Positions 6,482 through 15,443 of a stretch of DNA of 64,000 nt are shown in pieces (the stretch's first letter is position 1; every line of letters begins with the position of its first letter). Position numbers and translations under genes: made by a program. Under the pieces are notes generated by a model. The model was given only the letters and a program-made list of their open reading frames with translations, was not told the DNA's origin and did not search any database. Source of the DNA: Bacteroidota bacterium. Lineage in GTDB: Bacteria; Bacteroidota; Bacteroidia; Cytophagales; Cyclobacteriaceae. The DNA is taken from positions 105,240-169,239 of the forward strand of contig JAFDYX010000024.1 of assembly GCA_018267215.1 (NCBI GenBank). Direction: 5' to 3'.

Positions 6482-8835
6482 TGAAGTTAATTCTTTTTCC
6501 TGTTGCCTTATCTGTTTTTTGTGCCCCCTTGTTTGCGCAAGGTTATCTGACACAAAAGAATGACACCCGCATGGCAGTAAAACCGGTGGTGGAAGTAAAA
6601 GCCTATGGTTTTGATCTGAAAGATGTAAAACTGTTGGAAGGAAGTCCGTTTAAAAATGCTATGAACAAAGATGCAGCCTACCTGCTGACGATCGACCCTC
6701 AAAGATTGTTACATCGCTTCTATCTCCAGGCAGGCTTGCCCACACAAGGCGATGTGTACGGAGGGTGGGAGAGCGATGGCCTCAGCGGCCACACACTTGG
6801 CCATTATCTTTCTGCCTGTGCCATGATGTATGCCTCGCAGGGCGACAAACGTTTCAAAGAACAAGTTGACTGGATAACAGATGAACTGGAAAAATGTCAG
6901 GCTGTGCGCAAGTCGGGATATGTAGGCGCGATACCCAACGAAGATTCTATTTTCTGGAAAGTACAACACGGCATCATTAAAACCGGGGGTTTCGATCTGA
7001 ATGGCGGCTGGTCGCCCTGGTACACAGTACATAAAGTAATGGCCGGGCTGGCAGATGCCTATCTGTTTGCCGGAAACCGGAAGGCACTAACTATAGCAGA
7101 AGGCATGGCCGACTGGACTTCTACTATTTTGAAAGACCTAAATGATGAACAATTAGAAAAAATGCGCCAATGCGAGTATGGCGGCATGGCCGATGTGCTC
7201 ACACATCTGTATGAAATTACCGGAAAAAAAAAATACCTCGACCTGTCATATAAATTTCACGATCATTTTGTGTTAGATCAACTGGCAAAAAAAATAGACG
7301 TACTTCCGGGAAAACATGCTAACACCAATGTGCCCAAGGCAGTGGGGTGTGCGAGGCGTTTTGAGTTAACCGGAAGCGAGACAGACAGAACCATCAGTTC
7401 ATTTTTCTGGGAGACGGTGGTCAATCACCACTCCTATGTAATTGGCGGCAACAGCAACTACGAGTATTGCGGCTTGCCCGATCAGTTGAGCGACCAACTG
7501 AGCGATGCCACCTGCGAAACCTGCAACACCTACAACATGCTCAAGCTGACACGCCATTTGTTTTCGGTGGCACCTTCTGCACAACTTACCGACTACTATG
7601 AACGCGCCCTGTACAACCACATCTTGTCTTCTCAAAACCCGCAAACCGGCATGATGTGTTATTTTGTTCCGCTGCGTATGGGCACCAAAAAAGAATTTAG
7701 CGAACCTTTTACCACATTTACCTGCTGCGTAGGCAGCGGCATGGAAAACCACGCCAAATATGCCGAAGCAATTTATGCTGAGGGAAATGATGGCAGCCTT
7801 TATGTAAACCTGTTTATTGCCTCAGAGCTGAATTGGAAATCAAAGGATGTGGCCGTGCAAATGAACACGGCTTTTCCGACAAATGGAGAAGTATCTTTAA
7901 AAATCAAGTCAATAAACAAACAAAAATTTTCACTGCGCATACGCAAACCGGCATGGACGTCCGGTGAAATTATTTTTCTAGTCAATGGAAAAGCAGAGAA
8001 AACCAAAACAGGTGCTGATGGCTATGTTGAAATCAACCGCCAATGGGTTAATGATGTAGTTACTTTTTCTTTGCCGATGAGTCTCCGTTCGGAAGCCATG
8101 CCCGATAACCCTAACCGCATAGCATTGTTGTATGGACCGGTTGTGCTGGCCGGTCAATTGGGAAAAGAAATGCCGGATCCGGTTTATGGTACGACTGTGC
8201 TCTTAACCGGCCAGCGCACCGTATCAGACTGGGTTAAAAAAGCAAGCGCAGCACTGGAGTTTGAAACAAAAGGTGTTGCACAACCTGCCGATGTAAAACT
8301 GGTTCCTTTCTATACAATATCTGATCAATACTATAATGTGTATTGGGATTTTTTCACCCCGAAAGATTGGATTACCCGCCAGCACGAGTACGAAGCAGAG
8401 AAAAAAAGGCAGAACAAAATAGCAGCACGCACCATTGATATATGCCGGATTGGAGAGATGCAGCCTGAACGCGACCACAACCTGAAGGCAAGCGAAAAAT
8501 CGTATGTGAGCGAAGCCTTGGGGCGAATGGGCCGGGAGGCACGGGCAGGAAATTTCTTTTCGTTTGAAATGAAAGTAGATCCCTCAGTCCCCAATAATTT
8601 ATTGTGCACTTATATTGGCGATGATGCCAACCGTGAATTTGATATTCTGGTGGATAACCGGTTTCTCACCACACAACACTTAACAGGAGGCGTTACCGGA
8701 AAATTCTTTGATATAGAATACCCCTTACCGGCCGAATACCTGAAAGGAAAAGCCACAGTAGAAATACGGGTAAATGCCCATCCGACAAAAACTGCAGGCA
8801 GAATTTTTGGATGCCGCACGATGCGCAGTCAGTAA
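6481..8835 (+). CDS. GH127/GH146-like glycosidase with extra C-terminal domain
   Basis: This 784-residue secreted protein begins with a signal peptide ending near LFAQ. It has the same fold and metal site as its neighbour: a GGNSNYEY acid/base segment, then E346 and C348 (CETC) and C415-C416 (TCCVG). GGWESDGLSGHTLGHYLSA and CNTYNMLKLT are features of the longer DUF1680 subgroup that includes GH146 enzymes. The last ~130 residues look like a separate beta domain. It is translationally coupled to the upstream gene, so the two probably cut related linkages in the same glycan. Exact specificity is not known. Confidence 0.82.
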   Translation: MKLILFPVALSVFCAPLFAQGYLTQKNDTRMAVKPVVEVKAYGFDLKDVKLLEGSPFKNAMNKDAAYLLTIDPQRLLHRFYLQAGLPTQGDVYGGWESDGLSGHTLGHYLSACAMMYASQGDKRFKEQVDWITDELEKCQAVRKSGYVGAIPNEDSIFWKVQHGIIKTGGFDLNGGWSPWYTVHKVMAGLADAYLFAGNRKALTIAEGMADWTSTILKDLNDEQLEKMRQCEYGGMADVLTHLYEITGKKKYLDLSYKFHDHFVLDQLAKKIDVLPGKHANTNVPKAVGCARRFELTGSETDRTISSFFWETVVNHHSYVIGGNSNYEYCGLPDQLSDQLSDATCETCNTYNMLKLTRHLFSVAPSAQLTDYYERALYNHILSSQNPQTGMMCYFVPLRMGTKKEFSEPFTTFTCCVGSGMENHAKYAEAIYAEGNDGSLYVNLFIASELNWKSKDVAVQMNTAFPTNGEVSLKIKSINKQKFSLRIRKPAWTSGEIIFLVNGKAEKTKTGADGYVEINRQWVNDVVTFSLPMSLRSEAMPDNPNRIALLYGPVVLAGQLGKEMPDPVYGTTVLLTGQRTVSDWVKKASAALEFETKGVAQPADVKLVPFYTISDQYYNVYWDFFTPKDWITRQHEYEAEKKRQNKIAARTIDICRIGEMQPERDHNLKASEKSYVSEALGRMGREARAGNFFSFEMKVDPSVPNNLLCTYIGDDANREFDILVDNRFLTTQHLTGGVTGKFFDIEYPLPAEYLKGKATVEIRVNAHPTKTAGRIFGCRTMRSQ

Positions 8836-8840
8836 CTGAC

Positions 8841-9404
8841 TTACTCTTCGGCAAAGCCCGAAACCCCACCTGACACAATAAACTTCATGGCCACAGGGCC
8901 GGGTACGTTGAGCAGCTTTACATTTTCTTTGGGCACTACAAAATGATCTCCGGCTACCGCGTACGACTGCGGAAAGTAAACCACCACCATATCTTTCAGT
9001 CCCAACTCAGAAAGATCAGGTTGTGTAATAAACCCGATGCGGTGCAGCCGGTTCTCTTTGTTGATGGTAACCAATACGGGCTGGTCAAATTTCTTTTTGT
9101 CGCCCACGAAAGCTGCCAGCAAATCTTTAACAGACGAATAAATCAATTTTACGAGCGGAATCCGGTTCATCACATGGTCAAACCATTCACCCATTCTGCG
9201 AAAGGCAAACACAGACGAAAAATAGCCGAAGATGGTGATGGCCGTCAGGATGATTAGAAAACCCAGGCCGGGGTAAGGCAAGTCAATCCGGCTGTCGAGC
9301 CAAATAAACGAAGTGTAAATAAAATATACGGTGGCTATCAGGGGCACAATGAAAATAGTGCCGCTGAAAAAATACCGAACGATCCGTTGCAAGAAATCTT
9401 TCAT
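8841..9404 (-). CDS. DUF502 family membrane protein
   Basis: This 187-residue protein has two N-terminal membrane segments (about residues 10-30 and 45-65) and a soluble C-terminal part. The IPLVKLIYSSVKDLLAAF segment and the later VVVYFPQSYAVAG are typical of DUF502, a widespread family of unknown function. It converges on the GH127 pair and ends five bases past their stop. On its own strand a perfect -7 element (TACCTTTG, 9410-9417) lies five bases before the ATG. Confidence 0.85.
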   Translation of the reverse strand: MKDFLQRIVRYFFSGTIFIVPLIATVYFIYTSFIWLDSRIDLPYPGLGFLIILTAITIFGYFSSVFAFRRMGEWFDHVMNRIPLVKLIYSSVKDLLAAFVGDKKKFDQPVLVTINKENRLHRIGFITQPDLSELGLKDMVVVYFPQSYAVAGDHFVVPKENVKLLNVPGPVAMKFIVSGGVSGFAEE

Positions 9405-9409
9405 GATTG

Positions 9410-9417
9410 CAAAGGTA
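9410..9417 (-). promoter_or_regulatory. -7 element of the DUF502 gene (TACCTTTG)
   Basis: The reverse strand reads TACCTTTG, then five bases, then the ATG at 9404. No clear TTTG is seen about 20 bases upstream. The spacing predicts a leaderless or nearly leaderless transcript. Confidence 0.5.
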
Positions 9418-9456
9418 AGGCTTTTAGAAAGCTTAGGGTTTCCTGAAAAACCAAAA

Positions 9457-10359
9457 TTAAAACTGCGTTTTCACGGTCAGCCATTCCAGCAGTTTGTGCT
9501 CAGATTCAAACCAGGTTGTTTCTTCATCTCGAAGGAACCACGTCAGTTGGCGTTTGGCATACCTGCGCGAATTTCTTTTTAGCAGGCGTACGGTTTCTTC
9601 ATAGTCATGCTGCCCATCTAGGAAGCCGAATATTTCGCGGTAGCCAACGGTCTGCAAGGCATTCAGATTTTTGAACGGATAAAACTGCCGGGCTTCGTCA
9701 AACAAGCCCGAGGCGATCATGGCGTCCATGCGCGAATCAATCCGCCTGTATAATTCAGCCCGTGGTATGTTCAGCCCTATTTTGATAACTCCAAAAGAGT
9801 GCTCTATTTTTTTCTTCTGGCGCAGTGCCTTCATGGGTTGACCTGTGGCAGAAAGCAACTCCAAGGCGCGCATGAGGCGATGCGGATTGTGGGTATCAAC
9901 CGAGGCAAAAAATTCGGGGTCGTGTTTTTTTACTTGTTCCTGCAGCCACTGGATGCCACCGGTTTGATATTCATGTTGGATTTTTTCGCGCACGCTGGGC
10001 TCAATGTCTGGCAGGTCATCAAATCCATCCAAAACGGCTTTCAGGTAGAGCCCTGAACCGCCCACGAGTACAAGCTGATTATATTTCTTAAATAATTCAT
10101 GGATACGTTGAAGTGCCTCCCGGCCGTACTGGCCGGCATCATATTCTTCATGAATGGATTGGCAGCTGATAAAATGATGAACAGCTTTTTTCAGTTCTTC
10201 AGCCGTAGGCTTGGCCGTGCCAATGTTCAACTCCTTATATATCTGGCGCGAGTCGGCCGAAATAATTTCGGTATGCAGGCGTTCGGCAACAGCAACCGCA
10301 GCCGCTGTTTTCCCCACAGCCGTTGGCCCGACAATAACAATGAGTTTTTTGGTGTCCAA
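9457..10359 (-). CDS. miaA: tRNA dimethylallyltransferase
   Basis: This enzyme transfers a dimethylallyl group from DMAPP to N6 of A37 in tRNAs that read codons starting with U. The 300-residue length is standard. VIVGPTAVGKTAAAV is the P-loop, ISADSRQIYKELNIGTAKP carries the substrate-binding Asp and the DSRQIY motif, and VLVGGSGLYLKAV follows. QTVGYREIF and KRQLTWFLRD are conserved in the second half. The frame starts at a TTG (10357-10359), which keeps the full first strand; there is no ATG upstream in frame before the fold. Confidence 0.95.
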   Translation of the reverse strand: MDTKKLIVIVGPTAVGKTAAAVAVAERLHTEIISADSRQIYKELNIGTAKPTAEELKKAVHHFISCQSIHEEYDAGQYGREALQRIHELFKKYNQLVLVGGSGLYLKAVLDGFDDLPDIEPSVREKIQHEYQTGGIQWLQEQVKKHDPEFFASVDTHNPHRLMRALELLSATGQPMKALRQKKKIEHSFGVIKIGLNIPRAELYRRIDSRMDAMIASGLFDEARQFYPFKNLNALQTVGYREIFGFLDGQHDYEETVRLLKRNSRRYAKRQLTWFLRDEETTWFESEHKLLEWLTVKTQF

Positions 10360-10423
10360 TTTTTATCAAAATCCAAAATTCGGTATTCGATGTTCAATAG
10401 CCAAAGATGATCAAAACAGAAAT

Positions 10424-10455
10424 TTTGAATCTGAAACCCTGAATCGCTAACTTGC
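10424..10455 (+). promoter_or_regulatory. Promoter (TTTG-N20-TAACTTGC)
   Basis: TTTG (10424-10427) and TAACTTGC (10448-10455) are 20 bases apart, close to the Bacteroidota consensus. They lie 13 bases before the first ATG of the small gene at 10469, in a divergent gap with miaA. Confidence 0.5.
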
Positions 10456-10468
10456 CGCTCAAACCACT

Positions 10469-10747
10469 ATGTTCATGATCAAATACACGTCTCCTTTTTT
10501 AACAAAGCTCGAAGACTTGATTGCAGAGTCAGACTATATCTTGCGTTATGAAAAAGGCAATTTTAAAGCCGGCTATTGTATCCTGAAAGATCAGAAGATT
10601 GTTATCGTCAACCGTTTTTTTTCGTTGGAAGGAAAAATCAATGCACTGCTCGATATTTTGCGTACGGTGCCGCTGGATACCACCCGGTTTTCAGAAAAAA
10701 ATATTAAGCTATACGAAGAGCTGACCAAAGCAGAAGTGAGCATTTGA
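10469..10747 (+). CDS. Conserved hypothetical protein, 92 residues
   Basis: This is a soluble alpha/beta protein with no signal peptide or membrane segment. Patterns such as GNFKAGYCILKDQKIVIVNRFF and the following helix (GKINALLDILRTV) look like a compact folded domain, and the gene has its own promoter-like element. I do not recognise a named family. A second ATG two codons in could also be the start. It precedes the metallo-hydrolase gene by 19 bases and may be co-transcribed with it. Confidence 0.6.
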   Translation: MFMIKYTSPFLTKLEDLIAESDYILRYEKGNFKAGYCILKDQKIVIVNRFFSLEGKINALLDILRTVPLDTTRFSEKNIKLYEELTKAEVSI

Positions 10748-10766
10748 GCCATAACCTTTTTCAATT

Positions 10767-11528
10767 TTGAAAGTCACGTTCCTTGGCACCGGTACATCGC
10801 AGGGCGTGCCCGTGATCGGGTGCATGTGCGAAGTATGCCGTTCGCTGGACTACCGCGACAAGCGATTGCGGGTTTCGGTGTACATAGAAGTGGACGGATT
10901 ACATTTGGTGATTGACAGCGGCCCCGATTTCCGCCAGCAGATGTTGCGCGAGCAGATATCAAAGTTAGATGCCTTGTTGCTTACCCACTCACACAAAGAC
11001 CACCTGGCCGGGCTGGACGATGTGCGGGCATTTAACTATCTCCAAAAAAAGAGCATGCCCGTCTATGGATCGTACGATACGCTGGCGCAACTGAAGAAAG
11101 AATTTTATTACGCTTTTTCTGCTGAAAAATATCCGGGCACTCCGCAGATAGATTTATTCGAAATAGATGAAAATGAATTTTCGCTGCAGGGCATACGCGT
11201 AGTGCCACTTCCTGTGAAGCACATGTACATGCCTGTGCTGGGCTTCCGGATAGGTGACTTCAGTTATGTAACAGATGCCAATTATATTTCAGACGAAACG
11301 GTTGAAAGAATGAAAGGCACGAAGGTGCTGGTGTTAAATGCACTTCAAAAAGATATGCACCCTTCTCATTTTACATTAGATCAGGCGCTCGTTCAGGCTC
11401 AGCGCATCGGAGCCGGGCAAACTTATTTCACCCACATCAGCCACAAGATGGGGTTGCACGGGGCGGTAAGCCAGGGGCTGCCGTCTAATACGGCATTGGC
11501 GTATGACGGGCTGGCCGTAACTTTATAA
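10767..11528 (+). CDS. MBL-fold metallo-hydrolase (PhnP/RNase Z-like)
   Basis: The 253-residue protein has the metallo-beta-lactamase fold. FLGTGTSQGVPVIGC at the N-terminus is typical of the PhnP/RNase Z group. LLTHSHKDHLAGLDD is the HxHxDH metal motif, VTDANY holds the bridging Asp, and FTHISHKMG is the C-terminal His motif. It probably cleaves phosphodiesters, with an unknown substrate; PhnP (cyclic ribose phosphate) is one possible analogue, but no phn genes are nearby. The start is a TTG at 10767. The next gene begins one base after its stop. Confidence 0.85.
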   Translation: MKVTFLGTGTSQGVPVIGCMCEVCRSLDYRDKRLRVSVYIEVDGLHLVIDSGPDFRQQMLREQISKLDALLLTHSHKDHLAGLDDVRAFNYLQKKSMPVYGSYDTLAQLKKEFYYAFSAEKYPGTPQIDLFEIDENEFSLQGIRVVPLPVKHMYMPVLGFRIGDFSYVTDANYISDETVERMKGTKVLVLNALQKDMHPSHFTLDQALVQAQRIGAGQTYFTHISHKMGLHGAVSQGLPSNTALAYDGLAVTL

Positions 11529-11529
11529 C

Positions 11530-13095
11530 GTGCACAATCACTATTATTTTTTACGGCAACTGAGTGCTAAACTCCACGAGCGCGTGTGTGGGTTTACGCT
11601 GGTTTCTTGTTTTAGCCAAACAAAAGACGAACTGGTCATTGAATTGAACAACACCCGAGAGTCATTTTTTATTCAGGCTATTTTGGATGCGGATTTTTCT
11701 TGTCTTTTGTTTCCTGAAAAATTTTATCGCGCAAGAAAAAACAGTATTGACTTATTTGGTAATCTCATACTTAAAAAAGTTTTAAGTGTACGACAATTTC
11801 AAAACGAAAGAAGTTTTGCACTGGAGATGGAAGGTGGCCTACACCTTGTTTTTAAGATGCATGGAAATTTTTCGAACATCGTATTGATAAAAGAAAACTC
11901 GGTAGCGGAAATATTCAGAAATCATTTACAGACCGATTTCCAAACTGATATGTCAGCCCTCGATCGCCCGTTGGATTTTAGTAAAGAAAATTTTTTGCAC
12001 AACCAAAAGAATGTTGAGGCCATCTATTTTACGTTCGGCAAAACAGTGTGGAATTACCTGAAGCAGAAAAATTTTTCTCAGCTGGATACCGAAAAGCAAT
12101 GGCAACTTCTCCAGCAAACTTTGTATTTGCTAGAAACGCCAACCTATCACATTATAGAAAACCGAGGACAGTTTGTCTTTAGTCTCTTTCCTGAAGGTGA
12201 GGCCGTACAATCTTTTACTGACCCCATTCTTGCCGTCAATGAATTTGCCCATCGTACTTTACGCGAGCGTCAGATTCTTACAGAAAAAAAAGAAGTACTT
12301 CACCGGTTGTTAGTCAAGCAAAGAAATGCGGGGAGTTATATCGCCAAAAATAAAATAAAGTTAGCGGAGCTATCGCAAGACAGGCACTATCAACTGTGGG
12401 CAGATTTGGTGATGGCTCATCTTCACACCATCAAACCCGGCACCGGAAAAATTACGCTGAACAGCTTTTATGACAACGCACCCGTTGAGATTAAAATGAA
12501 ACCCGAACTGAATGCTCAACAGAACGCAGCTATTTTTTACCGCAAAGCTAAAAATCAGCAGATTGAAATAAATAAGTTGAGCGAGTCAATTATAAAAAAA
12601 GAAAAAGAGTTAAGCGATAACAGGGTAAATGAAGAATGGATCAACCGGTGTACAGACATTAAATCGTTGCGCGAGATTACGGCTTCGATTGGTTTAAAAA
12701 TTAAACCGGATGAAAAAACAGAACCGTTGCCTTACCGCGAATTTGAATGGAGGGGCTTTCGTATCTGGGTAGGTAAAAATGCGGAAGCTAACGACCAGCT
12801 TACTTTAAAATATTCTTACAAAGAAGACTTGTGGCTTCACGCCAAAGATGTGGCGGGCTCGCACGTGTTGATTAAATATCAGGCAGGGAAAAATTTTCCG
12901 AAAGACGTGATAGAATATGCCGCTGGGTTGGCCGCGTTTTATTCCAAACGGAAAAATGAATCGCTCTGTCCAGTAGTGGTTACGCCCAAAAAATTTGTGC
13001 GCAAGCGAAAAGGTGACCCGGCCGGTGCGGTTGTGGTAGAAAAGGAAGAAGTGATTTTAGTTGAACCACGGGATGGTTCAAAGTTCAAGGTTTAA
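11530..13095 (+). CDS. NFACT-domain protein (RqcH-like)
   Basis: This 521-residue protein has an NFACT-N domain (about residues 1-180), a helical and coiled-coil middle with two KKE-rich arms (about 240-390), and a C-terminal NFACT-R domain. The latter includes WRGFRIWVGKNAEAND, then DLWLHAKDVAGSHVLIK, the family signature, and VVTPKKFVRKRKGDP. The family includes RqcH, Rqc2/NEMF and the old fibronectin-binding FbpA group. RqcH binds the 50S subunit carrying peptidyl-tRNA and adds alanine tails to stalled chains. That role is inferred here; the Asp-Arg pair needed for tailing was not located. The start is GTG. Confidence 0.8.
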   Translation: MHNHYYFLRQLSAKLHERVCGFTLVSCFSQTKDELVIELNNTRESFFIQAILDADFSCLLFPEKFYRARKNSIDLFGNLILKKVLSVRQFQNERSFALEMEGGLHLVFKMHGNFSNIVLIKENSVAEIFRNHLQTDFQTDMSALDRPLDFSKENFLHNQKNVEAIYFTFGKTVWNYLKQKNFSQLDTEKQWQLLQQTLYLLETPTYHIIENRGQFVFSLFPEGEAVQSFTDPILAVNEFAHRTLRERQILTEKKEVLHRLLVKQRNAGSYIAKNKIKLAELSQDRHYQLWADLVMAHLHTIKPGTGKITLNSFYDNAPVEIKMKPELNAQQNAAIFYRKAKNQQIEINKLSESIIKKEKELSDNRVNEEWINRCTDIKSLREITASIGLKIKPDEKTEPLPYREFEWRGFRIWVGKNAEANDQLTLKYSYKEDLWLHAKDVAGSHVLIKYQAGKNFPKDVIEYAAGLAAFYSKRKNESLCPVVVTPKKFVRKRKGDPAGAVVVEKEEVILVEPRDGSKFKV

Positions 13096-13146
13096 GGTTC
13101 GAAGTTTTAGGCTAAGTCTTCGAGCTTGAAACATTAAACCTTGAAC
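13083..13146. terminator. Long hairpin between convergent genes, likely bidirectional terminator
   Basis: GTTCAAGGTTTAA (13083-13095) pairs exactly with TTAAACCTTGAAC (13134-13146). Inside, GTTCGAAG (13097-13104) pairs with CTTCGAGC (13118-13125). It lies between the ends of the NFACT gene and pyk. There is no strong T-run, so it may act as a transcript end or an mRNA-stability structure. Confidence 0.5.
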
Positions 13147-13155
13147 TAAAGTTTA

Positions 13156-14586
13156 TCACTTCACCACATTTACCTTAATCGTGTTGGTACGACCCTTGGC
13201 AGAAATAGGCATACTGGCCAGCACAATAAAGATGTCGCCCGACTTTACATGGCCATCGCGTTTTAAAATTTCTTCTACATCGGCCATGGTTTCATCTGTG
13301 CTGGCAGTCTTGTCGTAGTGGTAAGCACGCGTGGCCCACACTAAGTTCATGGCATTGATGATTTCTTTTTTGCTGGTGAAGGCAAAGATGTTGGCATCGG
13401 GCCGGTGCGAAGAAGCTTTGTAGGCGCTATAGCCTACTAAAGTCATGCCAACGATAGCTTTGGCTTTTACATCTTTGGCCAGTTTACAGGCCGTTAAGAT
13501 TAAACTGTCGTTGAAAAAATTGGCTGAAGCCGGGTCGGGGTCATGAAAATTGTAATAGATATTGGCTTGTTTTTCTACCGAGCCAACGGTGCGCACCATA
13601 CTACGGATTACTTCGATCGGATATTTACCGGAGGCAGTTTCGGCCGAGAGCATCAGCGCATCGGCACCGTCCATCACCGCGTTGGCTACGTCATTGGTTT
13701 CGGCACGGGTGGGCCGTGGGTTTTCGATCATGCTCTCCATCATTTGGGTAGCCACAATAACGGGCTTGGCAGCTTTGTTGCATTTGTTCACCAACATTTT
13801 CTGTATCATGGGCACTTCTTCCATCCAGCACTCTACTCCTAAGTCGCCCCGGGCTACCATCACGGCATCGGTAGCTGCGATGATGGCATCAATATTTTCC
13901 AGTGCTTCGGGCTTTTCGATTTTGGCTACAATGCGTGTGATGGACTGATGCCGGTTGATGATTTCGCGCAGCACTTCAATGTCTTTAGCTTTTCGTACAA
14001 ACGACAGCGCCACCCAATTAACATTGTGCTTCAACCCAAACTCCAGATCTTCTTTATCTTTTTCGGTCAGCGAGGGAGCCGATACTTTGGTAAAAGGCAG
14101 GTTGATTCCTTTTCTGGGTTTGAGAGGTCCTCCGTAGATAACCTTGCAGACCACATCCACATCGCGCACTTCTTGCACCTTCAACTCAATCTTGCCGTCA
14201 TCAATCAAAATAACATCACCCTCTTTTACATCGCGGGGCAGATGTTCGTACGAAGTGCTGACGATTTCATTGGTGCCCATTAACTGGCGGGTGGTAATGA
14301 TCAATTCTTGCCCCGGCACGAGTTCAGTGCCCGGCTGCACATCGTTCACCCGTATTTTAGGGCCTTGCAAATCTTGCAGCAGGGCAACGCTGGTGCCCAT
14401 CTCGTGGTTTAATTCGTTCACATATTGAATCACCTTCAAATGATCGGCATGGGTGCCGTGCGAAAAGTTGAGCCGAAAAACATCTACCCCTTCTTTGATG
14501 AGTGCGCGCAACATGTCTTTGTTGTTTGATGCGGGCCCTACGGTGGCTACAATTTTTGTTTTGTTGTAAGAGATTCTTTCCGTCAT
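13156..14586 (-). CDS. pyk: Pyruvate kinase
   Basis: This enzyme converts phosphoenolpyruvate and ADP to pyruvate and ATP, the last step of glycolysis. The 476 residues are typical. TKIVATVGPASNN opens the barrel, FRLNFSHGTH holds the ATP and metal site, and IVAKIEKPEALENIDAIIAATDAVMVARGDLGVE is the catalytic signature with its Lys and acidic residues. It ends with a regulatory-type C domain. It lies 16 bases downstream of the IPExxxVDY gene on the same strand and is probably co-transcribed with it. Confidence 0.97.
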   Translation of the reverse strand: MTERISYNKTKIVATVGPASNNKDMLRALIKEGVDVFRLNFSHGTHADHLKVIQYVNELNHEMGTSVALLQDLQGPKIRVNDVQPGTELVPGQELIITTRQLMGTNEIVSTSYEHLPRDVKEGDVILIDDGKIELKVQEVRDVDVVCKVIYGGPLKPRKGINLPFTKVSAPSLTEKDKEDLEFGLKHNVNWVALSFVRKAKDIEVLREIINRHQSITRIVAKIEKPEALENIDAIIAATDAVMVARGDLGVECWMEEVPMIQKMLVNKCNKAAKPVIVATQMMESMIENPRPTRAETNDVANAVMDGADALMLSAETASGKYPIEVIRSMVRTVGSVEKQANIYYNFHDPDPASANFFNDSLILTACKLAKDVKAKAIVGMTLVGYSAYKASSHRPDANIFAFTSKKEIINAMNLVWATRAYHYDKTASTDETMADVEEILKRDGHVKSGDIFIVLASMPISAKGRTNTIKVNVVK

Positions 14587-14602
14587 GTTTTTGGTGTTCG
14601 GA

Positions 14603-15028
14603 TTAAAAAATAAAATGTTCTTTCGATTTTAAGGCCGCCAAAGGTATGAAAGCCACCAATTCAACGGAAGGAATATTGCGCAAGAGTTGCTGCAAACGAT
14701 TGCTGTCTTCAAATGCTTCTCCCTGTGCCAATAAAATAAAATCAAAATGAGAATGTTCGGGCACCAACAGCTCGCGCGATCCGCTTTCTTCATTGGGTTT
14801 ATTCCGAAAAAGCCGCAGCGTGTTTATTTCGTTGGCCTTGGCATAGTGTGTGTATAATGCCATGGTGTTTGCTTTATCGGTTATTTCAAAATCTGCCATT
14901 TTAGCAAGACTTTTACTCATTGCCCGGTTGATTTCCCACGCCAGTTTGTAGGGTTTCAGCGTGGAGATGATCCCATAAAGTTCAAAATCATAAGAATAAT
15001 CAATGTCAAGCCGTTTCCTCTTAGCCAT
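14603..15028 (-). CDS. IPExxxVDY family protein
   Basis: This 141-residue soluble protein is of a type seen in Bacteroidota, usually near pyk or acpP. Its N-terminal DYSYDFELYGIISTLKPYKLAWEINRAM matches the pattern of the family, whose C-terminus normally ends in IPExxxVDY. Here the motif is weak (FIPLAALKSKEHFIF), so the assignment is moderate. Function is unknown. The ATG at 15028 is preferred to a TTG two codons upstream. A near-consensus -7 (AAAATTTG, 15032-15039, reverse strand) lies three bases before it. It diverges from acpP. Confidence 0.6.
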   Translation of the reverse strand: MAKRKRLDIDYSYDFELYGIISTLKPYKLAWEINRAMSKSLAKMADFEITDKANTMALYTHYAKANEINTLRLFRNKPNEESGSRELLVPEHSHFDFILLAQGEAFEDSNRLQQLLRNIPSVELVAFIPLAALKSKEHFIF

Positions 15029-15119
15029 GTGCAAATTTTAAAATTTCATTGATTGGGGGCAACTAACAGCGGCTGTTACGGGGTAGTTTAAGTTGCCTGC
15101 CGGCACAAAAATATTTCAG

Positions 15120-15150
15120 TTTGTAATATGCCTCAAAAAGTCTTTATTTG
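15120..15150 (+). promoter_or_regulatory. Promoter of acpP (TTTG-N19-TTTATTTG)
   Basis: TTTG (15120-15123) and TTTATTTG (15143-15150, seven of eight consensus positions) are exactly 19 bases apart. The start codon is 32 bases downstream. Confidence 0.6.
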
Positions 15151-15182
15151 CATCGTTTTTTGAATATCTAAACTATACAATC

Positions 15183-15422
15183 ATGTCTGAAATTGCACAA
15201 AAAGTAAAGCAAATCATCATTGACAAGCTGGGCGTTGAAGAATCTGAAGTTACCCCTGAGGCAAGCTTCACCAACGACCTGGGTGCTGACAGCTTGGACA
15301 CCGTAGAACTCATTATGGAGTTTGAAAAGGAATTTAATATTTCTATTCCGGATGATCAGGCGGAAAATATCGCCACCGTAGGTCAGGCGATTTCTTACCT
15401 GGAAGAAAACGCAAAAAAATAA
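15183..15422 (+). CDS. acpP: Acyl carrier protein
   Basis: The 79-residue acidic protein carries the growing acyl chain in fatty-acid synthesis on a phosphopantetheine arm. The arm attaches to the Ser of [12 protein letters not shown]. Four-helix length and the [13 protein letters not shown] segment are standard. The ATG at 15183 is chosen because it gives the normal ACP length; the longer open frame reaches back through the promoter. It is followed 21 bases later by fabF and then rnc, a classic acpP-fabF-rnc order. Confidence 0.97.
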   Translation: MSEIAQKVKQIIIDKLGVEESEVTPEASFTNDLGADSLDTVELIMEFEKEFNISIPDDQAENIATVGQAISYLEENAKK

Positions 15423-15443
15423 CTTTCACCGCAACGCCACCAC

